A stretch of 64,000 nucleotides of DNA, taken from Planctomycetota bacterium. GTDB lineage: Bacteria > Planctomycetota > Phycisphaerae > Phycisphaerales > UBA1924. The notes beneath the pieces were generated by a model. The model worked only from the letters and a program-made list of their open reading frames with translations, was not told the origin of the DNA and did not search any database. Both the position numbers and the translations under genes were made by a program. Position 1 is the first letter of the stretch; each line of letters starts with the position of its first letter. Location of the stretch: assembly GCA_023432465.1 (NCBI GenBank), contig JAEYUO010000004.1, forward strand, positions 1 through 64,000. The letters are read 5' to 3'. Below are positions 6,172 to 14,911 of the stretch, in pieces.

Positions 6172-7707
6172 TCAATCCGCCGGCACGCACCGGCCCTTGG
6201 CCCACCGGCGAAGCTCATCCACGCGCTCTCGCATCGTGACCGAGAGCGGCGGCGAGTTCTTCGCGGCATCGACGACCATGTCAGTGGTCAATGCATCGCC
6301 CTTCGCCGCGGCCTTGTAAAGCGACGCGATGATGGCCTGCTCGATCTCCGCGCCGGAATAGCCGTGCGTTGCGGCGACGATTCGCGGGACATCGAACATC
6401 TTCGGGTCCTGGTTTCGCTGCAGCAGGTGGATGCGGATGATCTGGTCTCGGGCCTCCTCGGCGGGGAGATCGACAAAGAAGATCTCATCGAAGCGGCCTT
6501 TGCGGAGGAGTTCGGGCGGGAGTGCCTCGATGTCGTTGGCCGTGGCGACGAGGAAGACCGGCGCGCGGTGCTCCTGCATCCAGGTGAGGAGCGCGCCGAA
6601 CATGCGGCGCGACAGCCCGCCATCGGTCGATGTGCTGGCCGCGCCGGCGAACGCCTTCTCGATCTCGTCGATCCAGAGCACGATCGGGGCCATTGCTTCG
6701 GCCTGGCGGAGGGCATCGCGCAGGCGCCGCTCGGACTCGCCGATGTACCGGTCATAGAGCCCGCCGACATCCATGCGGAGCAGCGGGCGCTGCCACGCGG
6801 TGGCGATGGCCTTGGCGCACAGGCTCTTGCCCGCGCCCTGCACCCCGAGCATCAGCACGCCTCGCGGCGGCACGAGGCCCTTGGCAGCGGCCTCGGGCTC
6901 GAACGCCTGCTCGCGGTCGGCCAGCCACTGCTTCAGGTTCTTCATCCCGCCAATCGAGGAAAGATCCACCGGGCTCTTGACGTACTCCAGCAAGCCCCCG
7001 GCGGTGACGGCCTGCCTCTTGAGCGAGAGGATGTTGTGCAAGTCTTTGGCGTCGAAGGTGCGGTCTTCGGCGATGGCGTCGAGAACGACCTGGCGAGCCT
7101 GGCGCCGTGTCAGGCCCGCCAGGTTCCGCAGGAAGGTCTCAAGGTCTCTCTTGGAGAGGTTGACACGGACGGGCTTGCCGCGATGGGCCCATTGAAGCGT
7201 GGCCTTGACGATGTCATGAAGCTCATCGCGTGTGGGGAAGGACAGGTCCAGTCGCGTCGCATCGGCCATGACCGCCGGCGGGAGATCCGAGCGGTGATCG
7301 ATCAGCACCAGTGTCGCGCCGTGCCGTTGAAGCCGCGGAATAGTCTCGCGCAGAAGGCGGAGCGTGCGGTCGTCAGATAAGTGCGGTGCGAGATCGAGCG
7401 CGGCGAGGACCGGGCCGTTGCTCCCGCCCATTCCCGCCGCGGAGTCCTTCATCTCGGCGATCTGGGCCATCCGGGCCAGGCCGATGACCGGGTTCTCGGT
7501 GGCGGATTCGACCGGGGCATTGGAGAGCAGGGTGTCCGAGACACCCTTGATGATCGACCAGCACCACGCGCCGCGGCCCAGACGGATTGCGGCATCGCGA
7601 ACCAACTGGAGGGCGTAGTCCTCCTCGAACGTCGGGATGTAGATGCAGGGGTGGTGCGCGCGGATGAGCTCGCACAACTGATCGAGGTTGGAGGGTTGGG
7701 TGGGCAT
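6172..7707 (-). CDS. AAA+ ATPase of the Ycf46 / FtsH-like type
   Basis: 511 residues from the ATG at 7707. Residues 1-200 form an alpha/beta N-terminal region (DQLCELIRAHHPCIYIPTFE near the start, LVLIDHRSDLP in the middle). The C-terminal half is a canonical AAA+ module: MLGVQGAGKSLCAKAIA (Walker A), PIVLWIDEIEKAF (Walker B), FLVATANDIEALPPELLRKG (sensor 1, arginine finger nearby) and GYSGAEIEQAI (sensor 2). The order matches cyanobacterial and chloroplast Ycf46-like ATPases; the cellular job of that group is poorly defined. The frame stays open to a TTG at 7845 that overlaps the stop of the phosphatase gene as TTGA, so a longer, translationally coupled protein with 46 extra residues is possible. 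Neither start has a strong ribosome site. Same strand as the SpoIIE phosphatase, likely one operon. Confidence 0.85.
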   Translation of the reverse strand: MPTQPSNLDQLCELIRAHHPCIYIPTFEEDYALQLVRDAAIRLGRGAWCWSIIKGVSDTLLSNAPVESATENPVIGLARMAQIAEMKDSAAGMGGSNGPVLAALDLAPHLSDDRTLRLLRETIPRLQRHGATLVLIDHRSDLPPAVMADATRLDLSFPTRDELHDIVKATLQWAHRGKPVRVNLSKRDLETFLRNLAGLTRRQARQVVLDAIAEDRTFDAKDLHNILSLKRQAVTAGGLLEYVKSPVDLSSIGGMKNLKQWLADREQAFEPEAAAKGLVPPRGVLMLGVQGAGKSLCAKAIATAWQRPLLRMDVGGLYDRYIGESERRLRDALRQAEAMAPIVLWIDEIEKAFAGAASTSTDGGLSRRMFGALLTWMQEHRAPVFLVATANDIEALPPELLRKGRFDEIFFVDLPAEEARDQIIRIHLLQRNQDPKMFDVPRIVAATHGYSGAEIEQAIIASLYKAAAKGDALTTDMVVDAAKNSPPLSVTMRERVDELRRWAKGRCVPAD

Positions 7708-7841
7708 TCCGCGTGCGAATGAGACGAGTCCGGAGGAGCGGTGCAGGCCGGCCACTTCGGACGGCATGGGCCATGGTACTGGATGTTGGGACACCGCGGC
7801 CGGCGATTCCACCGGGGAAGGCTGGAAGGGGGTCCGCCGGC

Positions 7842-9602
7842 TCAACGCTCGTTGACGCGGAGCACGACCACGGTGATGTCGTCGGTGCGGCCGGAGAGGC
7901 CGCTGAACTGCCGAACCGCCGCGAGGATGTGGTCGGTGATGCGTGCTGCGGAGGCGTTGGGCTCGCGTTCGAGAAGCTCCAGCAGGGCGAGCTTGAGGCG
8001 CGTGCCGCCGAACTTGGTGCCCTCGAAGTTCACGGCGTCGTGCAGGCCATCGGTCCAGGAGATGATGACATCCCGTGGCTGGAGCTGGAACACGCCCAGC
8101 GGATACTCCTGCGTCGGGTCGATCCCCAGCGCCATGCCGTCGGCGGTGAGCCGCTGGCAGTCGCGGTCGGTCACGGGGCGATCGCGCGGGACGCGGATAA
8201 GCAGCGGCCAGTCATGACCGGCAGCGCAATAGGTGAGTCGGAGCGACACGGGGTCCGCAACGCCGTACCACAGCGTGACAAACTCGTTGTCAAGCGTGTC
8301 TCGGACGAGCGCGCGGTTGACCCGCTTGAGCACATCGCCAATGTGGTAGACGTCCTGCGCGTGCGCGCGAAGGCTGGCGCGGACGCTGGACATGAGCAGC
8401 GCGGCAGGAACGCCCTTGCCGGCGACATCTCCCACAAGCACTCCCAGGTGGCCGCCGAGCTCAAGGAAGTCGTAGAAATCGCCCCCGAGCTCGAACGACG
8501 GGGCGTAGTGCGCTGCGACATCGAACGGCGGCACATTTGGCGTGGTCCGCGGCAGCATCCGCCGCTGCACACTCGCCGCCAGACGCACCTGCCGCTTCAT
8601 CGCCTCGTCCTGCTCGCGGAGCTTGCGGAGCCGGGCCGTCGTCACCGCGGCCGCGGCGTGCTCGGCGATGGCTTTCAGCAGTTCACCTTCGGCCGACGTG
8701 AAAACGCGAGCCTGCCGGGTGTACAGCCGGATGAGCCCGATCGGCGTTCCCTGATCGAGCAGCCCCGTGGTGATCAGGCTGACGAGTCCCTCGGTGCGGA
8801 TGCGCTCCGTCGCCTCGATGCGCGGGTCGTGGAGCAGGTCTTCGACGCAGATTACTTCGCCCTTGAGCGCGGCCTGCCGCAGGATGCCGTGACGCGACAG
8901 GGTCTCGGTGTCGCTGGTCCAAGTGCTGGAGAGGCCATGCGAGGCCCGGATGGCGGGCACATCGCGCCCGTCTTCAATGAGCGCGATCGACCCCGCATCG
9001 ACGTTGAGCGTCTGAATCGCCAGGAGGAGTGCGGCCTCCAGCAACCGGTCGATATCGGTGCCGCCCGCGCCGGCCGATTGGCTCTCGGTGAGCATCGCGC
9101 TCAGGCGGTAGAGCGCATCGAGCTCCTTGATCCGCTGGCGGAGCGTCCACTGCGCCTCGCAGACGTCGCACACCGAAGAGGCGAGCAGACCGAGCGCGCG
9201 CCGGATGGCCTCGGCACGTTCCGGTTCGGCATCCCGCGGCATGCACAGGACAATGGCCCCGAGAAGCCCCGCCCGGATCCGCAGCGGGACGGGCGTCGGC
9301 TCGAAGCACTCGGCGGCGGTCCGGGAGACGAGCTGGAAGGCACGCTCGCGGCCGATTGCCTCGGTCACAATCGACCACGGATGCCCGCCACCGCTCACCG
9401 TGGCGTCATCGCGCCAAACGGGGATGATGACCTCGCCGCTCTGGTCCCGGAGCCATATGGGGACTCGAAGAAGCTGGGCCAACTCGTCGCAGAGCGCGGA
9501 GACCGAGCCGTCGGTCAGGAAGTCGCGCATGGCGACCGCCGCCGGAACGATGGGTGCGGGAGGCGTGGGAGCCACGGAAACAGCGGGGGGTGGGGTGGTC
9601 AC
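7842..9602 (-). CDS. SpoIIE-type PP2C serine phosphatase with a GAF-like sensor domain
   Basis: 586 residues. After a Pro/Ala-rich leader, residues 25-160 form a sensor-like region (SALCDELAQLLRVPIWLRD). Residues 180-345 look like a GAF domain (DRLLEAALLLAIQTLNVDAG). A helical linker follows (RLRKLREQDEAMKRQVRLAA), then the RsbU/SpoIIE phosphatase domain: ASVQRRMLPRTTPNVPPFDV, GGDFYDFLELGG, LVGDVAGKGVPAALLMSSVR, DGLHDAV, and GRTDDITVVVLRV at the end. The metal-binding aspartates of GGDFYD, GDV and DDI are all present. Such enzymes usually dephosphorylate anti-sigma-factor antagonists in stress signalling; the partner is not in this window. No membrane segment, so it is cytoplasmic. The stop overlaps a possible start of the AAA+ gene. 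Confidence 0.88.
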   Translation of the reverse strand: MTTPPPAVSVAPTPPAPIVPAAVAMRDFLTDGSVSALCDELAQLLRVPIWLRDQSGEVIIPVWRDDATVSGGGHPWSIVTEAIGRERAFQLVSRTAAECFEPTPVPLRIRAGLLGAIVLCMPRDAEPERAEAIRRALGLLASSVCDVCEAQWTLRQRIKELDALYRLSAMLTESQSAGAGGTDIDRLLEAALLLAIQTLNVDAGSIALIEDGRDVPAIRASHGLSSTWTSDTETLSRHGILRQAALKGEVICVEDLLHDPRIEATERIRTEGLVSLITTGLLDQGTPIGLIRLYTRQARVFTSAEGELLKAIAEHAAAAVTTARLRKLREQDEAMKRQVRLAASVQRRMLPRTTPNVPPFDVAAHYAPSFELGGDFYDFLELGGHLGVLVGDVAGKGVPAALLMSSVRASLRAHAQDVYHIGDVLKRVNRALVRDTLDNEFVTLWYGVADPVSLRLTYCAAGHDWPLLIRVPRDRPVTDRDCQRLTADGMALGIDPTQEYPLGVFQLQPRDVIISWTDGLHDAVNFEGTKFGGTRLKLALLELLEREPNASAARITDHILAAVRQFSGLSGRTDDITVVVLRVNER

Positions 9603-9935
9603 AACAGGCTGGGGAGGGACGACAAAGAGGCACGGAGGCCGGTTCTGGCCTCCTCACAGGGGTGTTGGCGGGATGGTACGCCAAGGGCGGCGGATTGCTC
9701 AGACACCAACGGCTCGCAGCACCCCTAAACAGGGGATATGCCAAGAGAATGCTGTTCGTAACGTCCCCCGCGGGTTACACTTGGGGAGTTCGGTTTCGAT
9801 CCTGACTCTGCACGTAAGGGCTCACCCCAAGCGCAAGTCGGGTCGATGGCAAGTGGCGCGTTGAGTTCGTCACGCTCCTGCCCGGGGCAGTTCCGGGGCC
9901 TTCGCCATTGCACGGTGGGGGAAGGAGACGGCGAT
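9603..9935. other. Gap between divergent phosphatase and methyltransferase genes
   Basis: 333 bases between two divergent genes, so it must hold both promoters. The only structure I can point to is a short perfect hairpin at 9722-9735 (CCCCT-AAAC-AGGGG). Small frames in it look like chance. Confidence 0.5.
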
Positions 9936-10643
9936 ATGAGCACGATCCATGCAGTTGCCCAAGCGGCGCACAGCGCACGAGTAGTGGTCCAGTCGCCCCC
10001 TGCCGTGGAGATGCCCGGCGCGCCGGGTTGGCACGATGAGGTGTATCGCGCAGCGGAGCACGATGCCGCGAGGGTTCCTTGGGCCGATGAGCGGGCGAAC
10101 CCCGCGCTGGTGTCGTGGCTGAACGTCGAGGCGCCAGGACGCGTGCGTCCCGGTGCGCGGGCCGTCGTCATCGGAAGCGGACTTGGAGATGACGTCGCGG
10201 AACTGATCAACCGCGGCTACGACGCGGCCGGATTCGACATCTCGCCCACCGCGGTCGACTGGTCAAGGCACCGCTTCCCGCAGCACGCCGAGGCGTTCAT
10301 GGTCTCGGATCTGTTCGAACTGCCGCCCCGCCTGCGGAGGCGGTTTGATCTGGTTGTCGAGGTGAACACGATTCAGTCGGTGCTGCCGGAGCATCGCCAG
10401 GCGGCCGTTGCGGCGGTGGCGAGCCTGTGCTGCCCGCGTGGAACGGTCGTGTGCGTGTGCCGCGGGCGCGATGATGAGCAATCATTGGAGAGCTTCAAGG
10501 GTCCGCCATGGCCGCTGAGCTCCAAGGAGCTGGTGGCGATGTTTGAGAGCGCGGGGATGCACCCGGTGCGGGAACCGGATGACTTTGAAGACGATGAGAC
10601 CCCCCCGGTTCGCCGCATCCGCGCGGCGTTTGTGCATCGCTGA
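9936..10643 (+). CDS. Class I SAM-dependent methyltransferase
   Basis: 235 residues. The ATG at 9936 was chosen because GGAAGGAGA lies just upstream. The Rossmann core shows ARAVVIGSGLGDDVAELINR (motif I, residues about 70-88), then GYDAAGFDISPTAVDWSRHR, with FDISPTA holding the acidic SAM-binding residue, and RRFDLVVEVNTIQSVLPEHR (motif IV region). This arrangement, with an aromatic/acidic HDEVYRAAEHD segment before the core, resembles the TPMT/TehB-like group of small-molecule methyltransferases. The substrate cannot be told. Monocistronic as far as visible. Confidence 0.85.
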   Translation: MSTIHAVAQAAHSARVVVQSPPAVEMPGAPGWHDEVYRAAEHDAARVPWADERANPALVSWLNVEAPGRVRPGARAVVIGSGLGDDVAELINRGYDAAGFDISPTAVDWSRHRFPQHAEAFMVSDLFELPPRLRRRFDLVVEVNTIQSVLPEHRQAAVAAVASLCCPRGTVVCVCRGRDDEQSLESFKGPPWPLSSKELVAMFESAGMHPVREPDDFEDDETPPVRRIRAAFVHR

Positions 10644-10652
10644 GCCGGGAAC

Positions 10653-10680
10653 AGAGAGCAGAAAGCAGAGAACAGAGAGC
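10653..10680. repeat. Heptamer array (AGAGAGC type, four copies)
   Basis: AGAGAGC, AGAAAGC, AGAGAAC and AGAGAGC follow each other without spacing. They lie just after the methyltransferase stop and 16 bases before the GTG start of the peptidase gene. The purine-rich units could act as a ribosome-binding region. Confidence 0.65.
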
Positions 10681-10696
10681 CGGGCAACAATGCCCT

Positions 10697-11476
10697 GTGC
10701 TGTCGTACTTTCGAAAGCGAAGGCGGGGTCGGGTGCTGGGGGAAGCCGCACGCGCGGGCGTGGCGCTCGCGCTCTCGCCGAAGCTGGCCGCGTGGCTGGG
10801 GCTCTCGCAGGCGGAGCGGGACAAGCTGTGCGACCTCACGCTTGTGATGATTGTTGAAAAGAGGTGGGAGGGGTGCGACGGGCTGGTGCTGACCGAGCAC
10901 ATGCGGATGATCATCGCGGCGCAGGCGGTGCTGCTGCTCATCGGGTTCGACATCGATCCGCTCATCGATCCGGTGTATCCCAACGTTCAGGAAGTGCTGG
11001 TGTACCCGACCGGCTACTTCGCGACGACGCAGCGGCGCGATGCCCTGGGCGTGGTTCACGAGGGCTCGCCGAATCTGGGCGAGGCGTGGTACAGCGGCCC
11101 GGTGATCGTTTCATGGGCCGATGCCATTCACGGCGTGGCGGATGGCGATGACGGGCGGAACCTCGTGTTGCACGAGTTTGCCCACAAGCTCGACATGCTC
11201 GACGGCGTGGTCGATGGCACGCCGCCGCTGGGCGGCGCGGCGGAGTATCGCACGTGGCGCAACGTCATGAACGACGCGTTCAACCGGCTGCGGATGGCGA
11301 GGCCGGGGGAATCGGTGCTCGTGCTGGATCGCTACGGCGCGACGAACCCCGCGGAGTTCTTCGCGGTGGCGACGGAGGCGTTCTTCGAGCGCTCGCGCGA
11401 GCTTCGGCAGCGCGAGCCCGCGTTGTACGACACGTTGAAGATGTACTTCAGGCAGGACCCCGCCGGGCGGACCTGA
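10697..11476 (+). CDS. mtfA: MtfA-like zinc peptidase (M90 family)
   Basis: 259 residues starting at GTG (LSYFRKRRRGRV). The zinc site HEFAHKLDMLDG is near residue 157, followed by NPAEFFAVATEAFFERS, the downstream Glu-bearing motif typical of MtfA. Other family stretches are RMIIAAQAVLLLIGF and VYPTGYFAT. In E. coli MtfA is an aminopeptidase that binds the repressor Mlc and so tunes glucose uptake; whether such a partner exists here is unknown. There is no signal peptide, so it is cytoplasmic. The start follows a heptamer repeat array. Length matches the family (about 250-270). Confidence 0.9.
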   Translation: MLSYFRKRRRGRVLGEAARAGVALALSPKLAAWLGLSQAERDKLCDLTLVMIVEKRWEGCDGLVLTEHMRMIIAAQAVLLLIGFDIDPLIDPVYPNVQEVLVYPTGYFATTQRRDALGVVHEGSPNLGEAWYSGPVIVSWADAIHGVADGDDGRNLVLHEFAHKLDMLDGVVDGTPPLGGAAEYRTWRNVMNDAFNRLRMARPGESVLVLDRYGATNPAEFFAVATEAFFERSRELRQREPALYDTLKMYFRQDPAGRT

Positions 11477-11521
11477 AGCAACGCGAGCCGACAGGCAGGG
11501 CGCGCGGGGGGACGGGGGGGG

Positions 11522-12340
11522 CTACTGCGCCGCCTTGAGCGCCTTCTTCGCCGCGCGGGCCTTAGCCCAGATGTTCAGCATTTCCACGCCCAGCGAGAAC
11601 GCCATCGCGAAGTAGACCATCTTCTTGTCGATGTGCCCGCCCGTGCCCTCGACGATCAGCATCACGCCGATGAGGATGAGGAACGACAGGGCAAGCATCT
11701 TGATCGTGGGGTGTTTGTCCACGAAGCGGGCGATGTAGCCGCTGAAGACCAGCATGACGCCTACCGCGGCGACGATGGCGATGACCATGACCGGTTTGTT
11801 ATCCGTCATCCCGACCGCCGTGATGACCGAGTCCAGCGAGAAGACCAGGTCAACAAGCAGGATCTGCACAAGCGCCATCGCGAACCCGTTGCCCGCCGCC
11901 TTGGTGATCGCGGCGGCCTGCCCGGTGCCTGCATGTGGAAGCGGTTCGACCACGCCGCCCGTCTCGATCTTGTGGTGGATCTCGTACGTGCTCTTGGCGA
12001 CCAAGAACAGGCCGCCCAGCAACATCACCAGATCCTTGCCGCTCACGACGTGGCCGATGATGGGGAGTGTGAAGAGCTTGAGGTCCTTGAGGCCCATGAC
12101 CCATGAGATGGCAAACAGCAGAGCGATGCGCATCAACATCGCCAGTGACAGACCGATGATGCGGGCTCTGTCGCGCTGATGCTCGGGCAGACGCCCGCAC
12201 AGGATGGCGATGAAGATGACGTTGTCGATGCCCAGCACGATCTCCAGGCTGGTCAGCGTCAGCAGCGCGATGAGCGCTTCGGGCTGGGCGAGGCTGGACC
12301 AGTCGTATTCGGCGAGGGTCAACATGGCGATTCCATTCAT
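11522..12340 (-). CDS. TerC-family integral membrane protein
   Basis: 272 residues from the ATG at 12340 (MNGIAMLTLAEYDWSSL); a second ATG five codons later is equally possible. About eight hydrophobic segments. The family motifs are LTSLEIVLGIDNVIFIAIL near residue 33 and LVDLVFSLDSVITAVGM near residue 165. The acidic residues in GIDNV and SLDSV are those thought to handle metal. TerC/YkoY/MeeY-type proteins act in manganese export, metal loading of secreted proteins and tellurite resistance; which applies here cannot be told. The C-terminal tail is Lys/Ala-rich. Divergent from the SbtA-like gene with a 75-base gap. Confidence 0.9.
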   Translation of the reverse strand: MNGIAMLTLAEYDWSSLAQPEALIALLTLTSLEIVLGIDNVIFIAILCGRLPEHQRDRARIIGLSLAMLMRIALLFAISWVMGLKDLKLFTLPIIGHVVSGKDLVMLLGGLFLVAKSTYEIHHKIETGGVVEPLPHAGTGQAAAITKAAGNGFAMALVQILLVDLVFSLDSVITAVGMTDNKPVMVIAIVAAVGVMLVFSGYIARFVDKHPTIKMLALSFLILIGVMLIVEGTGGHIDKKMVYFAMAFSLGVEMLNIWAKARAAKKALKAAQ

Positions 12341-12415
12341 GGCCGCGGCCGACAGCAGATATACCTGTCCGACATCCGACCTCGCGGCGGGGAGCACCAG
12401 CGTAACCTCTCGGCC

Positions 12416-13381
12416 GTGTCCACGCTCCTGACGCCCCCCATCCTCTTCTTTGTTCTCGGAATGCTCGCGGCGGCCCTTCGCACCGGGCTGAAGATTCCGC
12501 ACCCGATCCCCAAACTCCTCTCGCTGTACCTGCTGTTTGCGATTGGGTTCAAGGGCGGCCTCAGCCTCGCCGCAACCGGCGCGAGCCGCGAGCTCTTCGC
12601 CACGCTCGCCGCCGGCATCGCCCTCTCCGCCGCGATCCCGGTTGTCGTCTTTGCCGTCCTCCGACGCCGAATCGGCATCCTGAACGCCGCGGCGGTCGCC
12701 GCGACCTATGGCTCCATCTCGGCGGTGACGTTCATCACCGCCAGTGCGGTGCTCAGCGAACTGGGGATCGCGCAGTCGGGGTACATGGTCGCGGTCATGG
12801 CGGTCATGGAGTCGCCGGCGATCGTGGTCAGCCTGATGCTCCTGCGGGTCTCCGACAAGTCCGCGCAGCCCGGCGAAGCGCGGCGGGCGTCGTGGGGCCG
12901 GCTCCTGCACGAGTCGTTCCTGAACGGACCGGTCTTCCTCCTGCTTGGGTCCATGGCCGTGGGCGTGCTCGCAGGCGAGAAGGGTGCGGCGATGCTCAAG
13001 CCCTTCGCATCGGACATGTTCGTGGGCGCGCTGTGCTTCTTCCTCCTGGACCTCGGCCTGCTCGCGGCGGGGCGCCTCCGCGAAGTCGGAAAGGCGGGCT
13101 GGGTCTGCATCGTGTTCGCCGCCGTTGCCCCGGCCGTGCAGGGGGGGCTCGGGCTGGTGGTTGCCCGGCTTCTGGGCATGTCCGCCGGGGATGCCCTGCT
13201 TTTGACGTTGCTCGCGGGCTCGGCCTCATACATCGCCGCCCCCGCCGCGCTGAAGCTGGCCATCCCCAAGGCAAACCCGGGCCTGTATGTCACCATGGCG
13301 CTGGGCATCACCTTCCCGTTGAACATCGCCATCGGCATCCCGGCGTGGCTGGCGCTGATCCGGCTGTGGTGGCCCACCTGA
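12416..13381 (+). CDS. SbtA-like sodium-dependent bicarbonate permease (DUF897)
   Basis: 321 residues starting at GTG (STLLTPPILFFVLGML). About ten membrane segments in two similar halves. Typical stretches are IPKLLSLYLLFAIGFKGG in the first half, AATYGSISAVTFITASAVL with the first re-entrant Gly/Ser motif, and LLAGSASYIAAPAALKLAIP with the matching motif in the second. SbtA imports bicarbonate together with sodium in cyanobacteria; homologues in other bacteria are mostly untested. The usual PII-like partner SbtB is not adjacent. The GTG start is the best fit, because upstream codons fall inside the divergent TerC promoter region. Confidence 0.88.
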   Translation: MSTLLTPPILFFVLGMLAAALRTGLKIPHPIPKLLSLYLLFAIGFKGGLSLAATGASRELFATLAAGIALSAAIPVVVFAVLRRRIGILNAAAVAATYGSISAVTFITASAVLSELGIAQSGYMVAVMAVMESPAIVVSLMLLRVSDKSAQPGEARRASWGRLLHESFLNGPVFLLLGSMAVGVLAGEKGAAMLKPFASDMFVGALCFFLLDLGLLAAGRLREVGKAGWVCIVFAAVAPAVQGGLGLVVARLLGMSAGDALLLTLLAGSASYIAAPAALKLAIPKANPGLYVTMALGITFPLNIAIGIPAWLALIRLWWPT

Positions 13382-13414
13382 GCGGTCCGCCGCGGCGGTC
13401 ACTTACAGTTCCCC

Positions 13415-14911
13415 GTGCCCAGAAAGTCCAAGGATGCCGATGACGGGCCCCGGCCCGCGGATGGGGATGCGCGGCACAACGCGCTCCCCGCCTGGGGAAG
13501 CGAACCCCGTGAGGAACGGTTGGCGCGGCTGCTGCGCAAGGCCCGCGAGCTTCCGCCCTCTGCCGGCGTATACCTGATGAAAGATGCGGCAGAGGTCGTG
13601 CTGTACGTCGGCAAGGCCTCACGCCTGAATGACCGGGTGTCCAGCTACTTCATCCCCTCCGCCGACCTGGGCCCTCGGAAGCAGCCGCTGCTCGAACTCG
13701 TTCACGACTTTGAGACGCTGGATTGCGAGGGGGAGTGGGAGGCCCTGCTCACCGAGAACCGGCTGATCAAGGACATCTCGCCGCGGTTCAATGCGAGGCT
13801 GACGGATGACAAGACGTTCCCGTACCTGGTGGTCAGCACGAAGGAGGACTTCCCGCGGGTCGTGGTGACGCGGAACCTCCAGGCGCCGGAGTTCAAGGGC
13901 GCGAAGGTGTTCGGGCCGTTCACGCGGCCGGGGGCGCTGCGCGAGGCCGTCAACCTGCTGCAGCGAGTCTTCAAGTTCCGCACGTGCTCGCTGGACATCA
14001 TCGACGGGGATGAGAAGAACAAGAGCTTTCGGCCCTGCCTGCTGTACAACATCGGCATGTGCACCGCGCCGTGTGCGGCAAAGATCGCCAAGGAACCGTA
14101 TCGTGCCGATGTGGACCGGTTCGTCAGCTTCCTCACCGGCAAGCGTTCGGTCATGCTCCGGCAAATGCAGAAGGACATGAATGAGGCCGCTGCTGCGATG
14201 GAGTATGAAAGGGCCGCGACGTTGCGCGACCAGATCAAGGCGATCCAGCGGCTTGATGAGCGAGCCCGGGGCGGAAAGAAGGACACCTGGCAGCCCGAGG
14301 CCGAGAGCTTCTATGTCGACCCCAAGAAGGGGATGCGGTCATTGCAGAAGACACTGGAGATGGAGACGCCGATCCGCTGCATCGAGGCGATCGACATCGC
14401 CCACCTGCAAGGAGGCCAGACGGTGGGGAGCAAGGTGTGCTTTGTGGATGGGCGCCCGTTGAAGAACGAGTATCGCCGGTACAAGATCAAAAACGTGATG
14501 CAGACCGGCCCCGACGGCCGCGCGGGCGTGAACGATGACTACGCCAGCATCCGCGAGGTGGTGTCGCGCCGGTATCGCGAGGCGGGGACGGGCAACGAGC
14601 TGTACCCGGATGTGATCCTGATCGACGGCGGGCTTGGGCAGCTCCACGCGGCCATGGAGGCGTTCCGGGAGCTCAACGTGAAGCCGCCGATGGTGGTGTC
14701 GCTGGCGAAGAAGGATGAGATCATCTATGTCTTCCGCGAGATGCAGGATGGGTCCCCCCCCAGCGCGCTCGGCGGCCGCGGCGAGCCCATCAAGCTCGGG
14801 CGCGAGAATCTCGGGCTGAAACTGTGTCAGGCGATCCGCGATGAGGCGCACCGCTTCGCGCAGCACTACCACCATGTGTTGCGGAGGAAGAAGACGTTGG
14901 GCGAGGAGTGA
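13415..14911 (+). CDS. uvrC: Excinuclease ABC subunit C lacking the C-terminal HhH domain
   Basis: 498 residues from GTG, shorter than the usual 590-620. It makes the 3' and 5' incisions in nucleotide excision repair. Domains in order: GIY-YIG nuclease (SAGVYLMKDAAEVVLYVGKA, residues about 48-130), Cys-rich stretch (FRPCLLYNIGMCTAPC), UVR motif (NEAAAAMEYERAATLRDQI), then the RNase H-like nuclease (IDIAHLQGGQTVGSKVCFVD, VILIDGGLGQLHAAMEAF). The protein stops at the end of this domain (RDEAHRFAQHYHHVLR, then KKTLGEE). The tandem helix-hairpin-helix domain that normally follows is absent. The TGA abuts the stop of the convergent cysS with no spacer. Confidence 0.92.
   Translation: MPRKSKDADDGPRPADGDARHNALPAWGSEPREERLARLLRKARELPPSAGVYLMKDAAEVVLYVGKASRLNDRVSSYFIPSADLGPRKQPLLELVHDFETLDCEGEWEALLTENRLIKDISPRFNARLTDDKTFPYLVVSTKEDFPRVVVTRNLQAPEFKGAKVFGPFTRPGALREAVNLLQRVFKFRTCSLDIIDGDEKNKSFRPCLLYNIGMCTAPCAAKIAKEPYRADVDRFVSFLTGKRSVMLRQMQKDMNEAAAAMEYERAATLRDQIKAIQRLDERARGGKKDTWQPEAESFYVDPKKGMRSLQKTLEMETPIRCIEAIDIAHLQGGQTVGSKVCFVDGRPLKNEYRRYKIKNVMQTGPDGRAGVNDDYASIREVVSRRYREAGTGNELYPDVILIDGGLGQLHAAMEAFRELNVKPPMVVSLAKKDEIIYVFREMQDGSPPSALGGRGEPIKLGRENLGLKLCQAIRDEAHRFAQHYHHVLRRKKTLGEE

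Noticed and set aside
7713..9728. 671-codon open frame on the plus strand
   Set aside because: Antisense to the SpoIIE-type phosphatase, with low-complexity composition. The sense frame has full domain motifs.
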